This document shows positions 11,100-22,545 of a DNA stretch of 64,000 bases, one piece after another. The DNA comes from Branchipolynoe longqiensis (Eukaryota; Annelida; Polychaeta; Phyllodocida; Polynoidae). The DNA lies in contig CM059189.1 of the NCBI GenBank assembly GCA_030323885.1, positions 45,205,015 to 45,269,014 on the forward strand. Direction: 5' to 3'. The position numbers and the translations under genes were made by a program. The stretch's first letter is position 1; every line of letters begins with the position of its first letter. Below the pieces are notes generated by a model. The model ran no database searches and was not told where the DNA came from. It was given only the letters and a program-made list of their open reading frames with translations.

Positions 11100-11741
11100 C
11101 TACACGATAGATTCGCGCGACGGTCCGAGCATGGCAAGCACAGACGGCTTGGATTGCGCATGCGCTTGCGCATGTGCTTGCGCCTGCGCCTGTACCTGCG
11201 CCTGCGCCTGCGCAGCCGGAGTCTTACTGCGCATGATCACTTTCTGAATGACCGAGCGGAACTTGGTACCGGTGGCGACCGGTTTGTTCCACAATCCGCC
11301 GCTGCTGCTCTGTGGCGCTGCGGCCCTACCACCACCGGCACCACCAGCACCGACACCACCAGCACCAGCGACAGCAGCGCCAGTTCCGCCATCCGCCGTT
11401 CTGAGGATGGCGCGGTGGCGGCGGAAGTCGGCGTGCAGCGTGTGGAACATGTCGGCGATATGGCTGACGTGGTTGCCGTCGCGCGCCGACGTCTCGAAGA
11501 AGTGAGTGCAGCCGAGAAGCCGCGCCAGACGCTGGCCTTCGTAGCGCCGCACACGCCGGTCCTGCTCCAGATCCGACTTGTTGCCGACCAACACGCAGGG
11601 TGGGCTCGAGCCCACCTTTAGTGCGTCGATCCGCCGCTTGAGGCGCGCCACCTCTTCGAAGCTCCTCCTGTCGTTGATGGCGTACACGAGCAGGAAGCAG
11701 TTGGCCCACAACACGTAGGCCTCGGGTGCACAGTCCTCCAC
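11100..11741 (-). CDS. GTPase exon 4 (last coding exon)
   Basis: Starts after the acceptor CACAATACAG at 11742 in phase 0 and ends at TAG 11100-11102, adding 213 residues from [10 protein letters not shown]. It holds the hydrophobic strand [26 protein letters not shown], the linker and the C-terminal tail. The (AQ)n tail is encoded by a GCGCAG-type microsatellite at about 11150-11215, so its length may vary between alleles. It ends PSRESIV with no lipidation signal. A long antisense frame at 11088-11621 is a shadow of this GC-rich exon. Confidence 0.88.
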   Translation of the reverse strand: MEDCAPEAYVLWANCFLLVYAINDRRSFEEVARLKRRIDALKVGSSPPCVLVGNKSDLEQDRRVRRYEGQRLARLLGCTHFFETSARDGNHVSHIADMFHTLHADFRRHRAILRTADGGTGAAVAGAGGVGAGGAGGGRAAAPQSSSGGLWNKPVATGTKFRSVIQKVIMRSKTPAAQAQAQVQAQAQAHAQAHAQSKPSVLAMLGPSRESIV

Positions 11742-14700
11742 CTGTATTGTGGGGCGGGGGTGGGGTGGGTGGAGGTTGAAGCAGATTGTTATATTTTTCG
11801 ATTATAAGGTCAATGTACAAGGAAGGGTTATAGGAAGCAGAGGGACACAGCGGATAGAGGGTTATGGGAACCACAGGGACACATCGGGCAGAGGGTTATG
11901 GGAACCACAGGGACACAGTGGACAGAGGGTTATGGGTACCACAGTGACACAGCGGGCAGAGGGTTATGGGAACCACAAGGACACAGCGGGCAGAGGGTTA
12001 TGGGAACCACAGTGACACAGTGGGCAGAGGGTTATGGGAACCACAGTGACACAGCGGGCAGAGGGTTATGGGAACCACAGGGACACAGCGGGCTGAGGGT
12101 TATGGGAACCACAGGGACACAGCGGGCAGAGGGTTATGGGAACCACAGGGACACAGCGGGCAGAGGGTTATGGGAACCACAGGGACACAGCGGGCAGAGG
12201 GTTATGGGTACCACAGTGACACAGCGGGCAGAGGACTATGGGAACCACAGTGACACAGTGGGCAGAGGGTTATGGGAACCACAGTGACACAGTGGGCAGA
12301 GGGTTATGGGAACCACAGGGACACAGCGGGCTGATGGTTATGGGAACCACAGGGACACAGTGGACAGAGGGTTATGGGTACCACAGTGACACAGCGGGCA
12401 GAGGGTTATGGGAACCACAGTGACACAGTGGGCAGAGGGTTATGGGAACCAAAGGGACACATCGGGCTGAGGGTGATGGGAACCACAGTGACACAGTGGG
12501 CAGAGGGTTATGGGAACCACAGGGACACAGCGGGCTGATGGTTATGGGAACCACAGGGACACAGCGGGCTAAGGGTTATGGGAACCACAGGGACACAGCG
12601 GGCAGAGGGCTATGGGAACCACAGGGACACAGCATGCTGAGGGTTATGGGAACCACAGGGACACAGCAGACTGAGGGTTATGAGAACCACAGGGACACAG
12701 CAGGCAGAGGGCTTTGGGAACCACAGGGACACAGCAGGCAGAGGACTATGGGAACCACAGGGACACAGCAGGCTGAGGGTTATGGGAACCACAGGGACAC
12801 AGCAGAGTGAGGGTTATGGGAACCACAGGGACACAGCGGGCAGAGGGTTATGGGAACCACAGGGACACAGTGGCAGGGGGTTATGGGAACCACAGGGACC
12901 CAGCGGGCAGAGGGTTATGGGAACCACAGGGACACAGTGGCAGGGGGTTATGGGAACCACAGGGACACAGCGGGCAGAGGGTTATGGGAACCACAGGGAC
13001 ACAGCGGGCAGAGGGTTATTGGTACCACATGGACACATCAGGTAGAGGGTTATGGGAACCACAAGGACACAGTGGGCAGGCAGAGGGTTATGGGAACCAC
13101 AAGGACACAGTGGACAGGCAGAGGGTTAACACAGACAGATAAGGATATCACCAGCAAACACACGCACTATGGCACCCAGGTGGGTTGGAGGCTGAGGTCT
13201 TGAAACAGATTGTAAAATTCTCTGATTCTAAGGCAATGTACAAGGAAGCGTTATATTTTTTTGTTTTTTTTTATTGACGCTGTATTTATACTGTCCATAG
13301 CATGTAAGCCCGGGTATCCAGGCTTGTTTTCAATGCTGGCCAGCTGTAGTGTTGAGGGAAGCAGAGGGACACAGCAAGCAAAGGGTTATATGAACTTAAG
13401 GGACACAGCTGGTAGAGGCTTATTGGTACCACAAGGACACAGTGGGCAGAGAGTTATGGGAACCACAGTGACACAGCGGGCTGAGGGTTATGGGAACCAG
13501 AGGGACACAGCAGGCAGATGGTTATGGAAACCACAGGGACCCAGCAGGCAGAGGGCTATAGGAACCACAGGGACACAGCGGACTGAGGGTTATGGGAACC
13601 ACAGGGACATAGCGGGCTGAGGGTTATGGGAACCACAGGGACACAGCAGACTGAGGGTTATGGGAACCACTGGGACACAGCGGGCTGAGGGTTATGGGAA
13701 CCACAGGGACACAGCGGACTGAGGGTTATGGGAACCACAGGGACACAGCAGGAGGCAGAGGGCTATGGGACCCACAGGGACACATCAGGCTGAGGGTTAT
13801 GGGAACCACAGGGACACAGCAGCCAAAAGGTTATGGGAACCACAGGGACACAGCAGGCAGAGGGTTATGGGAACCACAAGGACACAGCGGGCAGAGGGTT
13901 ATGGGAACCACAAGGACACAGCGGGCTGAGGGTTATGGGAATCACAGGGACACAGCAGGCAGAGGGTTAACACATACAGATAAGGATATCAGCAGCACAC
14001 ACACATACCATGACACACAGGTGGGTTGGGGGCTGGAGGGTGTCTCTCACACCTAATGTTTCTACTGTATCGCCCACCTAATGTCTGTGCTGTCAATCAA
14101 CCATGTGTGGAGCTCTACAACCATTAGGAGGGCACCCAACCAGGACAGGCTCTACTGTATGCTCCAAGTAGATATTCTTGTAACAGTGTATATGACCAAA
14201 CTAGTGATTATTAGAGAATTCTCTACCAGGATGATGTGTTGTCAGGTATGTGTGTTGTGTTCTGCTGGACTGTCGCTGTCATTCATAAGGCGGGGGGGTG
14301 GGGGGTGATAACCTTACACCTCCTACATTACTGAGAATAATAATAACTAAATTGTCACTGGGGCCAAGTAAGGTTATCTGCGGCATTCTGATGGGTGTTT
14401 ACTAAAAACACATGAAAGGTGGTAAGGTAATATTACCAAGCTTCATGAGACGAGGAAGTGACGTCATTTCCGGTTATTAGGTTCACTACAGGTACTGAGG
14501 TTACCAGGGTTACTGTTATTTCTATTGTTACCATTATGTTATTTATTGTTACTAGTTAAAAATAATGCTTTTCCTAGTGTTACTAGTACTACTACTGCTA
14601 CTTTCTAGTATTACTAGTGTTACTAGTGCTACCATAGCTAAGTAGGTTACTAGTGTTACTAGTGCTACTGGTGCTACTAGTGTTACTAGGGTTACTAGGG

Positions 14701-17700
14701 CTACTAGTGCTACTAGTGCTACTAGTGCTACTAGTGTTACTAGGGTTACTAGAGTTACTAGAGTTACTAGTGTTACTAGTGATACTAGTACTACTAGTGT
14801 TACTAGTGCTACTAGTACTACTAGTGTTACTAGGGCTACTAGTGTAACTAGTGTTACTAGTGGTACTAGTGTTACTGGTGTTACTAGTGTTACTAGTGCT
14901 ACTAGTGCTACCCGTGTTACCAGGGTTACTAGGGCTACTAGTGTTACTAGTGTTACTGGTGTTACTAGTGTTGCTAGTGCTACTATTGCTACTAGTGCTA
15001 CTAGTGCTACTAGTGCTACTAGTGTTACTAGTGTTACTAGTGTTACTAGGATTACTAGTGTTACTAGTATTAATAGTGTTACTGGTGTTACTAGTCTTAC
15101 TAGTGCTACTAGTGTTACTAGGGTTACTAGGGCTACTAGTGTTACTAGTGTTACTAGTGTTACTAGTGTTACTAGTGTTACTAGTGTTACTAGTGTTACT
15201 AGTGTTACTAGTGTTACTAGTGTTACTAGTGTTACTAGTGTTACTAGTGTTACTGGTGTTACTAGTGTTACTAGTGCTACTAGTGTTACTAGTGTTACCA
15301 TGGTTACTAGGGCTACTAGTGTTACTAGTGTTACTAGTGTTACTAGTGTTACTAGTGTTACTAGTGTTACTAGTGTTACTAGTGTTACTAGTGTTACTAG
15401 TGCTACTAGTGCTACTAGTGTTATTAGTGTTACTAGGGCTACTAGTCTTATAAGGGTTACTAGTGTTACTAGTGTTACTGGTGTTACTGGTGTTACTAGT
15501 GTTACTAGTGCTACTAGTTCTACTAGTGCTACTAGTGCTACTAGTGCTAATAGGGTTACTAGGGCTACTAGGGATACTAGGGTTACTAGAGTTACTAGGG
15601 TTACTAGAATTGCCAGTTACTAGGGTTTCTAAGGATACTAGAGTTACTAGGAATAAGGCAGTTACTAGGATTACTGTGGTTACTAGGATTAGTACGGTTA
15701 CTGGGATCACTACTGTAGTGCTATGATTGATTGATTGAGGCTGATTGAGGCTGTATTTATACTGTCCATAGCATGTAAGCCTGGGTATCCAGGCTTGTTT
15801 TCAATGCTGGCCAGCTGTAGTGTTGGTGTTGTCTTACCAAGCAGTCGCTGCTGATAAGTTATTTGATTCTCTGCATTTCAGTAGCAGATAGATTTGTTGG
15901 TATGCTTAGTAGCCTATGTTAGTTTTTTTGGGCCCTCTTGGCATTGCATTTTTGTTCTATTCTTATTACTATGTTAGTTGTTTTCTTAGGGTTCTATGTT
16001 AGTGTTTTGGGGTTTTCTTGGGAAGAGTTTTCCGCTTTTTTCTACTTAATTCTATACTAGCCTATTTTATTTACATGTCCATAGGCCTGTACGTAATAGG
16101 TGGTTGAGTTATGTTTGTTCAAATTTGATTTGATTTATATTGTTGTTGGATATGTTATCTGGCTTTTATATTTCCGGTTATCCCACCCTGGGCTGTCCAG
16201 TTGGTGGGCCGTGACATATCACCTGCCCCCTTGTGGTGCAGTTTAGTTGGGGTTCCCAGTTTTTATTTTGCACAGATATTTTTTGTACGTTTTTAGGTCA
16301 GGGATTTGTCTTTCTTCCACCGTTTGCGCATTCCATGCCTTGGCGGCCATTTCCAGTGTGCTCCTTTCATGGGCTTTGATCTGGCTTCTGGTCTGCCTTA
16401 GTAGTGGTGCCTTGCTTGCTCTGGTGTCCCTTAGTGGTTGGGTTAGACACTTAATGTCTTGGCTATATCCATATGCTAATGTTTTTAGGTGGATTATCCT
16501 TCTGTTTTCTAGTAGCTTTTCTTTAGTTCTTTTGTGTAGGTCATAAGTGGGGTGTAGTGTTACTAGTGTTACTAGTGTTACTAGTGTTACTAGTGTTACT
16601 AGTGTTACTAGTGCTACTAGTGCTACTAGTGTTACTAGTGTTACTAGGGCTACTAGTGTTACTAGTGTTATACAAGTTGGCATATGGATGCAGTGACAAT
16701 ATGACCTTAGATATTGCTAGGGCATGAATCATCATCACACAAAGATGCTTAAAATGTGCTTCCATCGGATTATGAAACTTCAATCTTACCGTAATACCAG
16801 CTGTGTCAAAGATCTCCATCCTCACGTCCTCGTGCTCGACTGTTCCTCTATAGCAATACAGACTCTCTGGAAGTAAATAATTATAAATATAATGAAATCT
16901 GAGAAAAATGTCAAAATCATACTTCTTTGGGGCCAGTAGATTCTGAATTAGCAATTTAAATGGACAGGTAAGAACTTTGAAAAATGGGGTGTACTGAATT
17001 ATATTAATATTAATAAGAAATGAAGACATTGTTGAAGTTAAAGCTGCATAGTCCGATGAAGTATCAAATTTTCAAAATCAAAACAGTTATCTAGATTTGA
17101 TTCTACATATATAACTTAGATACTGATGCACTTATTAAGTATTTGTTGCCACATAGAAGGGAATACTGAGCCAATTTAATACAACCTGTTACTGCAGAAG
17201 CCTATGTTTCTAGAGTTTTGCCAAAATTATTTTCACATGTTTGAATTTCAAATATCTCAAAAGGTAGCCATTTCAATTAAAACTTACTTCAAACTAAAGT
17301 AAGGTAGATTATAATGATCAATTTAATGTATTTATCTCAGAAAAATGTCAGAAACCCAAAACCATCGGACTATGCAAGTTTAAGTTATAATATACTGAGG
17401 TTGAACTTGTGGGTGTTGGGTTGGACTGTTTGCAGTTAGAGCAGCCTGGACTACAAACTAATCTATAAGTAGGTACAGTTTATTACAGGCCGCCACTGGC
17501 TGCTGGTCTTTTTTCTAGTAAATTGTAACCTTTGAATTAAATTGAAAAAATACCAAATATAATAAATAGCAGTCCATCTCATTTCCACCATTACACATCA
17601 CCTCAACTCTCCTCTCATCCCAATCCCATGCCTCTTGAGCCTTACTGACTCTTGCATATACTGCTATAGGCTGTCATGTATCTCGACGTGGTTACACACT

Positions 17701-20700
17701 ATGTAACCAATGCACTATCAACCACACTTCATTATCATATAAAATGTTCAATTATATCCTATAACATATCTGAATGCAAAACAGGTAATTTTATTGCTAG
17801 TAGTTTATCTTGGTATTATTTCGCAAACTGCTGAATTGTAGCTACATTTGTTAGTTCTTGTTAGTTTGCAGCGATTTATTTGGATGTTCAGGGAGGAACA
17901 TCACCTCCTATGGGAATGCCAACCAAGGCGACTCTACCATATTAAATGGCTAAATAGAATTCAACTAACACAAAATCAGCAATGCTTGCTAAGCGAATGC
18001 AAATCAACTTTCTACCCGATTTGCATGGACTAAATTAAACATATTGATCTTAAATCTGTGCTTTTATCCATAAATAACTACATTGGAACAAAATTGGGCG
18101 TTCTTTTTCAAAGTGTGTATTCATGAGGTGTTATTGGGGAGACAGACGGAGGGTGGGGGCAGGGGTGGGGTGCAGGGGATGGTGGGAAAGAGGCGTACTG
18201 GCAAGTGGGCGTTTTACATGATTTTAATTGATTTTAAATGATTTAAAAAAAGATATTACAGCAGGGAAAGCCTTCAGGAATATTGAACAATAGGCAATTT
18301 CCACCACCGACCATCCCTCTGACAAGAGTGGAATAAACAGTTTGTGGGTAGCAGCTCAGTGTATAACACTTTGAAAAGCTCAGTTAGAACATGTGCCGAG
18401 TGAAAGTAGTAACAGTCAGACGGTACTAGGACCGGTAGCGGAGAAGGATTGACTGCAACTTTACTCGTTACTACTGTTACTAGTGTTACTACTGTTACTA
18501 CTGTTACTACTGTTACTACTGTTACTACTGTTACTACTGTTACTACTGTTACTAGTGTTACCAGTGTTACTAGTGTTACTAGCATTATTAGCGATACTAG
18601 TGTTACTAGTGTTACTAGTGTTACTAGTATTACTAGCGTGACTAGCATTACTAGCATTACTACTGTTACTACTGTTACTAGTGTTACTAGTGTTACTAGT
18701 GTTACTAGTGTTACTAGTGTTACTAGTGTTACTAGTGTTACTAGTGTTACTAGTGTTACTAGTGTTACTAGTGTTACTAGCATTACTAGCGTTACTAGCA
18801 TTACTAGCGTTACTACTGTTACTACTGTTACTACTGTTACTACTGTTACTACTGTTACTAGTGTTACTAGTGTTACTAGTGTTACTAGTGTTACTAGTGT
18901 TACTACTGGTACTAGTGGTACTAGTGTTACTAGTGCTACTAGTGTTACCAGTGTTACTAGTGTTACTAGTGTTACTATTGTTACTAGTGTTACTAGCGTG
19001 ACTAGCATTACTAGCGTTACTACTGTTACTACTGTTACTACTGTTACTACTGTTACTAGTGTTACTAGTGTTAGTAGTGTTACTAGTGTTACTAGCATTA
19101 CTAGCGATACTAGTGTTACTAGTGTTACTAGTGTTACTAGTGTTACTAGTGTTACTAGTGTTACTAGTGTTACTAGTGTTACTAGTGTTACTAGTGTTAC
19201 TAGCATTACTAGCATGGCTAGCGTTACTACTGTTACTACTGTTACTACTGTTACTACTGTTACTACTGTTACTAGTGTTACTAGTGTTACTAGTGTTGCT
19301 AGTGTTGCTAGTGTTGCTAGTGTTGCTAGTGTTGCTAGTGTTGCTAGTGTTGCTAGTGTTGCTAGTGTTGCTAGTGTTGCTAGTGTTGCCAGTGTTGCCA
19401 GTGTTGCCCATGCTACTAGTGCTACTAGTGCTACTAGTGCTACTAGTGCTACTAGTGCTACTAGTGCTACTAGTGCTACTAGTGCTACTAGTGCTACTAG
19501 TGCTACTAGTGCTACTAGTGCTACTAGTGCTACTAGTGCTACTAGTGCTACTAGTGCTACTAGTGCTACTAGTGCTACTAGTGCTACTAGTGCTACTAGT
19601 GCTACTAGTGCTACTAGTGCTACTAGTGCTACTAGTGCTACTCATGCTACTCGTGCTACTAGTGCTACTAGTGCTACTAGTGCTACTAGTGCTACTAGTG
19701 CTACTAGTGCTACTAGTGCTACTAGTGCTACTAGTGCTACTAGTGCTACTAGTGCTGCTAGTGACACTAGTGCTACTAGTGCTGCTAGTGCTACTAGTGC
19801 TACGAGTGCTACGAGTGATACTAGTGCTACTAGTGCTACTAGTGCTACTAGTGCTACTAGTGCTACTAGTACTACTAGTGCTACTTGGGTACAAAGTGTG
19901 CACACTTACCTAAGGTAGGGCAGTACTCGCCGATGAACCGCTTCGTGAGTAGACGGACAGTCAGAGCTGAAACAATGTGAACAGGAGCTTTACTTGGTTG
20001 TTGGAGTTTTACATTCTAGCAACCTCGGAGGCCATACCAAGACAGGTACCGACTTGTGACAGTGCACACTCACGGCGACTTAATAGGTCTGCCCAACTTG
20101 GAGACCAGGCCACCGGCACAATGACCCGATTTCCCACTCGGTCACATTATCGTGACATTATTGTGGTGTTCTCTGTGGTGGAGTGGTTAGAGTGTCTGAC
20201 TTTTTTCTAGGTCGCACTCCTAATCTGAAGGTTGTGGTTCGATTCCCCATGGCCCCCACCTCTGCCAATTTGGATTTCCACCGCTGTGTATAACTTACAG
20301 CATCATCAAAGGCCAGTTGCTCTCATACCATGCCTATGTGGTGTGGGAGGTTAACAATCCCTTGGGTCAGTAAAAGTGTAGGCTTGGGCTTTCTATCGAC
20401 AAACTGTCTAATGGTGAAAACAAGTCTATTCAGACTTATCCATGATAGGCAGTATAAATCGTCAAATATATATCGTGATACTCAGCCAACCAGTACTTGC
20501 CCTAGCATAGTAATGCTGAGTGGCAGATCTCATTTGAATAAATAATTATATGGGGACGAGAAATTGGACCACTTCCGCGTGTCTGGTGTAGTACGAATGG
20601 ACAGATACAGATTCATCTGTCATTGACTATATGCCTCTATGCCTCTCTGCATGTATGCCTCGAAACCTCTATGCATATATGCCTCTATACCTCTATACAT

Positions 20701-22501
20701 GTATGCATCTCACAACTATGTACATATATGCTGCTATGGTTATGTGCATCTATCCAACTATGTGCATATGCCTGTATGCATTTATTCCTCTGTGACTATA
20801 TGCAACTATACATGTGTGCATCAGACAATATATCTAACAGCTACTGTTTTTCTAACCTAGAATCTCTCAATTGAAGTACAAATGAGAAAGGACAACTTTC
20901 TGCGCATAGATATTCTAATGAAATGGAGGCTTTTTGTTTGTTTGTTGTTGTTTTACGTCCTAGCAACATCTAAGGTCATATCATGATGGGTGCCGACTTG
21001 TGACAGTGCGCACTTATGGCGACTTTATAGTGCTGTCCCACTAGATGACCAGGCCGCCAGCACCATGACCTGATATCCCACTCAGTCACATTATCCTGAC
21101 ACTGAGCCTTGTCCTATCCTAATAATGCCGAGCACCAGGCTAGGAAGCAACAAGTATCAATTTTTTGGTTTGACTTGACCAGAGTTCGAACCCATGACCC
21201 CCACGATCTACCAACACGGGAGACGGAAGCTCCAACTCATTCGGCCATCCCGTCTGGTCTGAAATGGAGGCAAGGCCAACTGAAAGTGATGTGTGTTTGG
21301 TGACGCCATCTGTCTTTTCGTTATGAACCTATATATACATATATAGTAAAATTCCAGTGCGCGAGTGACAGTATTCATGCCACTAGTAGGGTTGGGGTGG
21401 TGGCACCACCTGGCCCAACTGTGATCATATAGGGAACATATGGGTGATCATATAGGGAACATTCCCTTGTGTGCCTTTATACTCGCATAATTCTTAGACA
21501 TCACATAAATATACGTGTATATATTAAGGGTTCAGCCGTAACAACCGAAAAATCCATCTTAGTTGTTTTTTTTGGTGTGAAATTCATGAGTTCATGAATT
21601 ATGTTGTTTGGGGTGGGGTTGTTAATAATACACTGGACCAGCTGTGACCAGTGAAGCAGTGGGACCAATCCCAGTGCATTTAGGTTTTAACTTTTACATT
21701 TTTATTTGGACTGTCTCTGTCATTGTATATGGTTGACTGGAAATAACAGAGGCTGAGGGTTCGGTGGTCTGCCACTTACGGTATGGTGACACCATGGAAC
21801 ATACTTTACTGTAACTGCATACGGGCCTGCCCAATCCGGTGTACTCTTAGTGAGTTTTTAAATTCTAGGTAAGAGGACGCTGCCCTGGTTCTGGCTGGTA
21901 GGTTGTTCCACATCATCGTGCCTTTGTAAATTGGTGCTTTAATTAGTTTGTTTGTGGAAGGCTTGGGGACTTTGAGTAGAGTGAAATCAGCCCATCTAGT
22001 ATTCCTTTTTGTGTTGTCTATATATTGGGTCTCTCTGGCTCTTCTGTACATAAGTGATAGGAGATGTGAATCTCTTCTAACAATTAGGTAATCTAGCTTT
22101 GCTCTGTCAAGCATTTCCTTTACACTTAGTGTTTTGGCCCAATAAATTGTTCTTAATGCCCGGTTTTGGATCCTTTGTAGCTTAGTCAATTGCTGCTTCA
22201 TGAGCAATTCATAAATTATATCATTATAGTCTATTATTGGTAGAACTGTTAATTTATATAGCAGTTGGACAGTGTTTTCTCTTATGGAGCTCCGCATCTT
22301 CCTGATTGTAGTAATTTTTAGTGCCAATGATTCAGTTAGTCTAGCCAGCTGTTGATGCCCATTTAAGGTAGAATCAATCACTGTTCCTAAGTACTTGTAT
22401 GCACTTGCCTCCTTAATTTGGTTTCCGTCAATATGCAGTGTAATGGGTTGTGCTCTTGCCTCCCTTGCTTTGGTGCCATAAATGACAAACGCAGTTTTAT
22501 T

Positions 22502-22545
<44 letters not shown>

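Noticed and set aside
11088..11621. 177-codon plus-strand frame opposite GTPase exon 4
   Set aside because: Shadow of a GC-rich coding exon; the minus-strand frame carries the NKSD and TSA motifs and proper splice sites.
11834..13130. CRISPR-like array (regular 34-bp repeats)
   Set aside because: No unique spacers between repeats, no cas genes, and a eukaryotic intron context; it is a minisatellite.
14552..15710. Long Val-Thr-Leu and Asn-Thr-Ser frames
   Set aside because: Same 9-bp repeat (GTTACTAGT); both strands and several frames are open at once.
18449..19918. Open frames up to 489 codons on both strands
   Set aside because: They are produced by a 9-bp tandem repeat with no stop in any frame; composition is only Ser/Thr/Val/Ala/Leu, with no domain.
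20164..20260. Functional tRNA genes at the heads of the SINEs
   Set aside because: Boxes A and B are present, but no cloverleaf with paired acceptor stem can be formed, and the same body follows each copy; these are SINE promoters.
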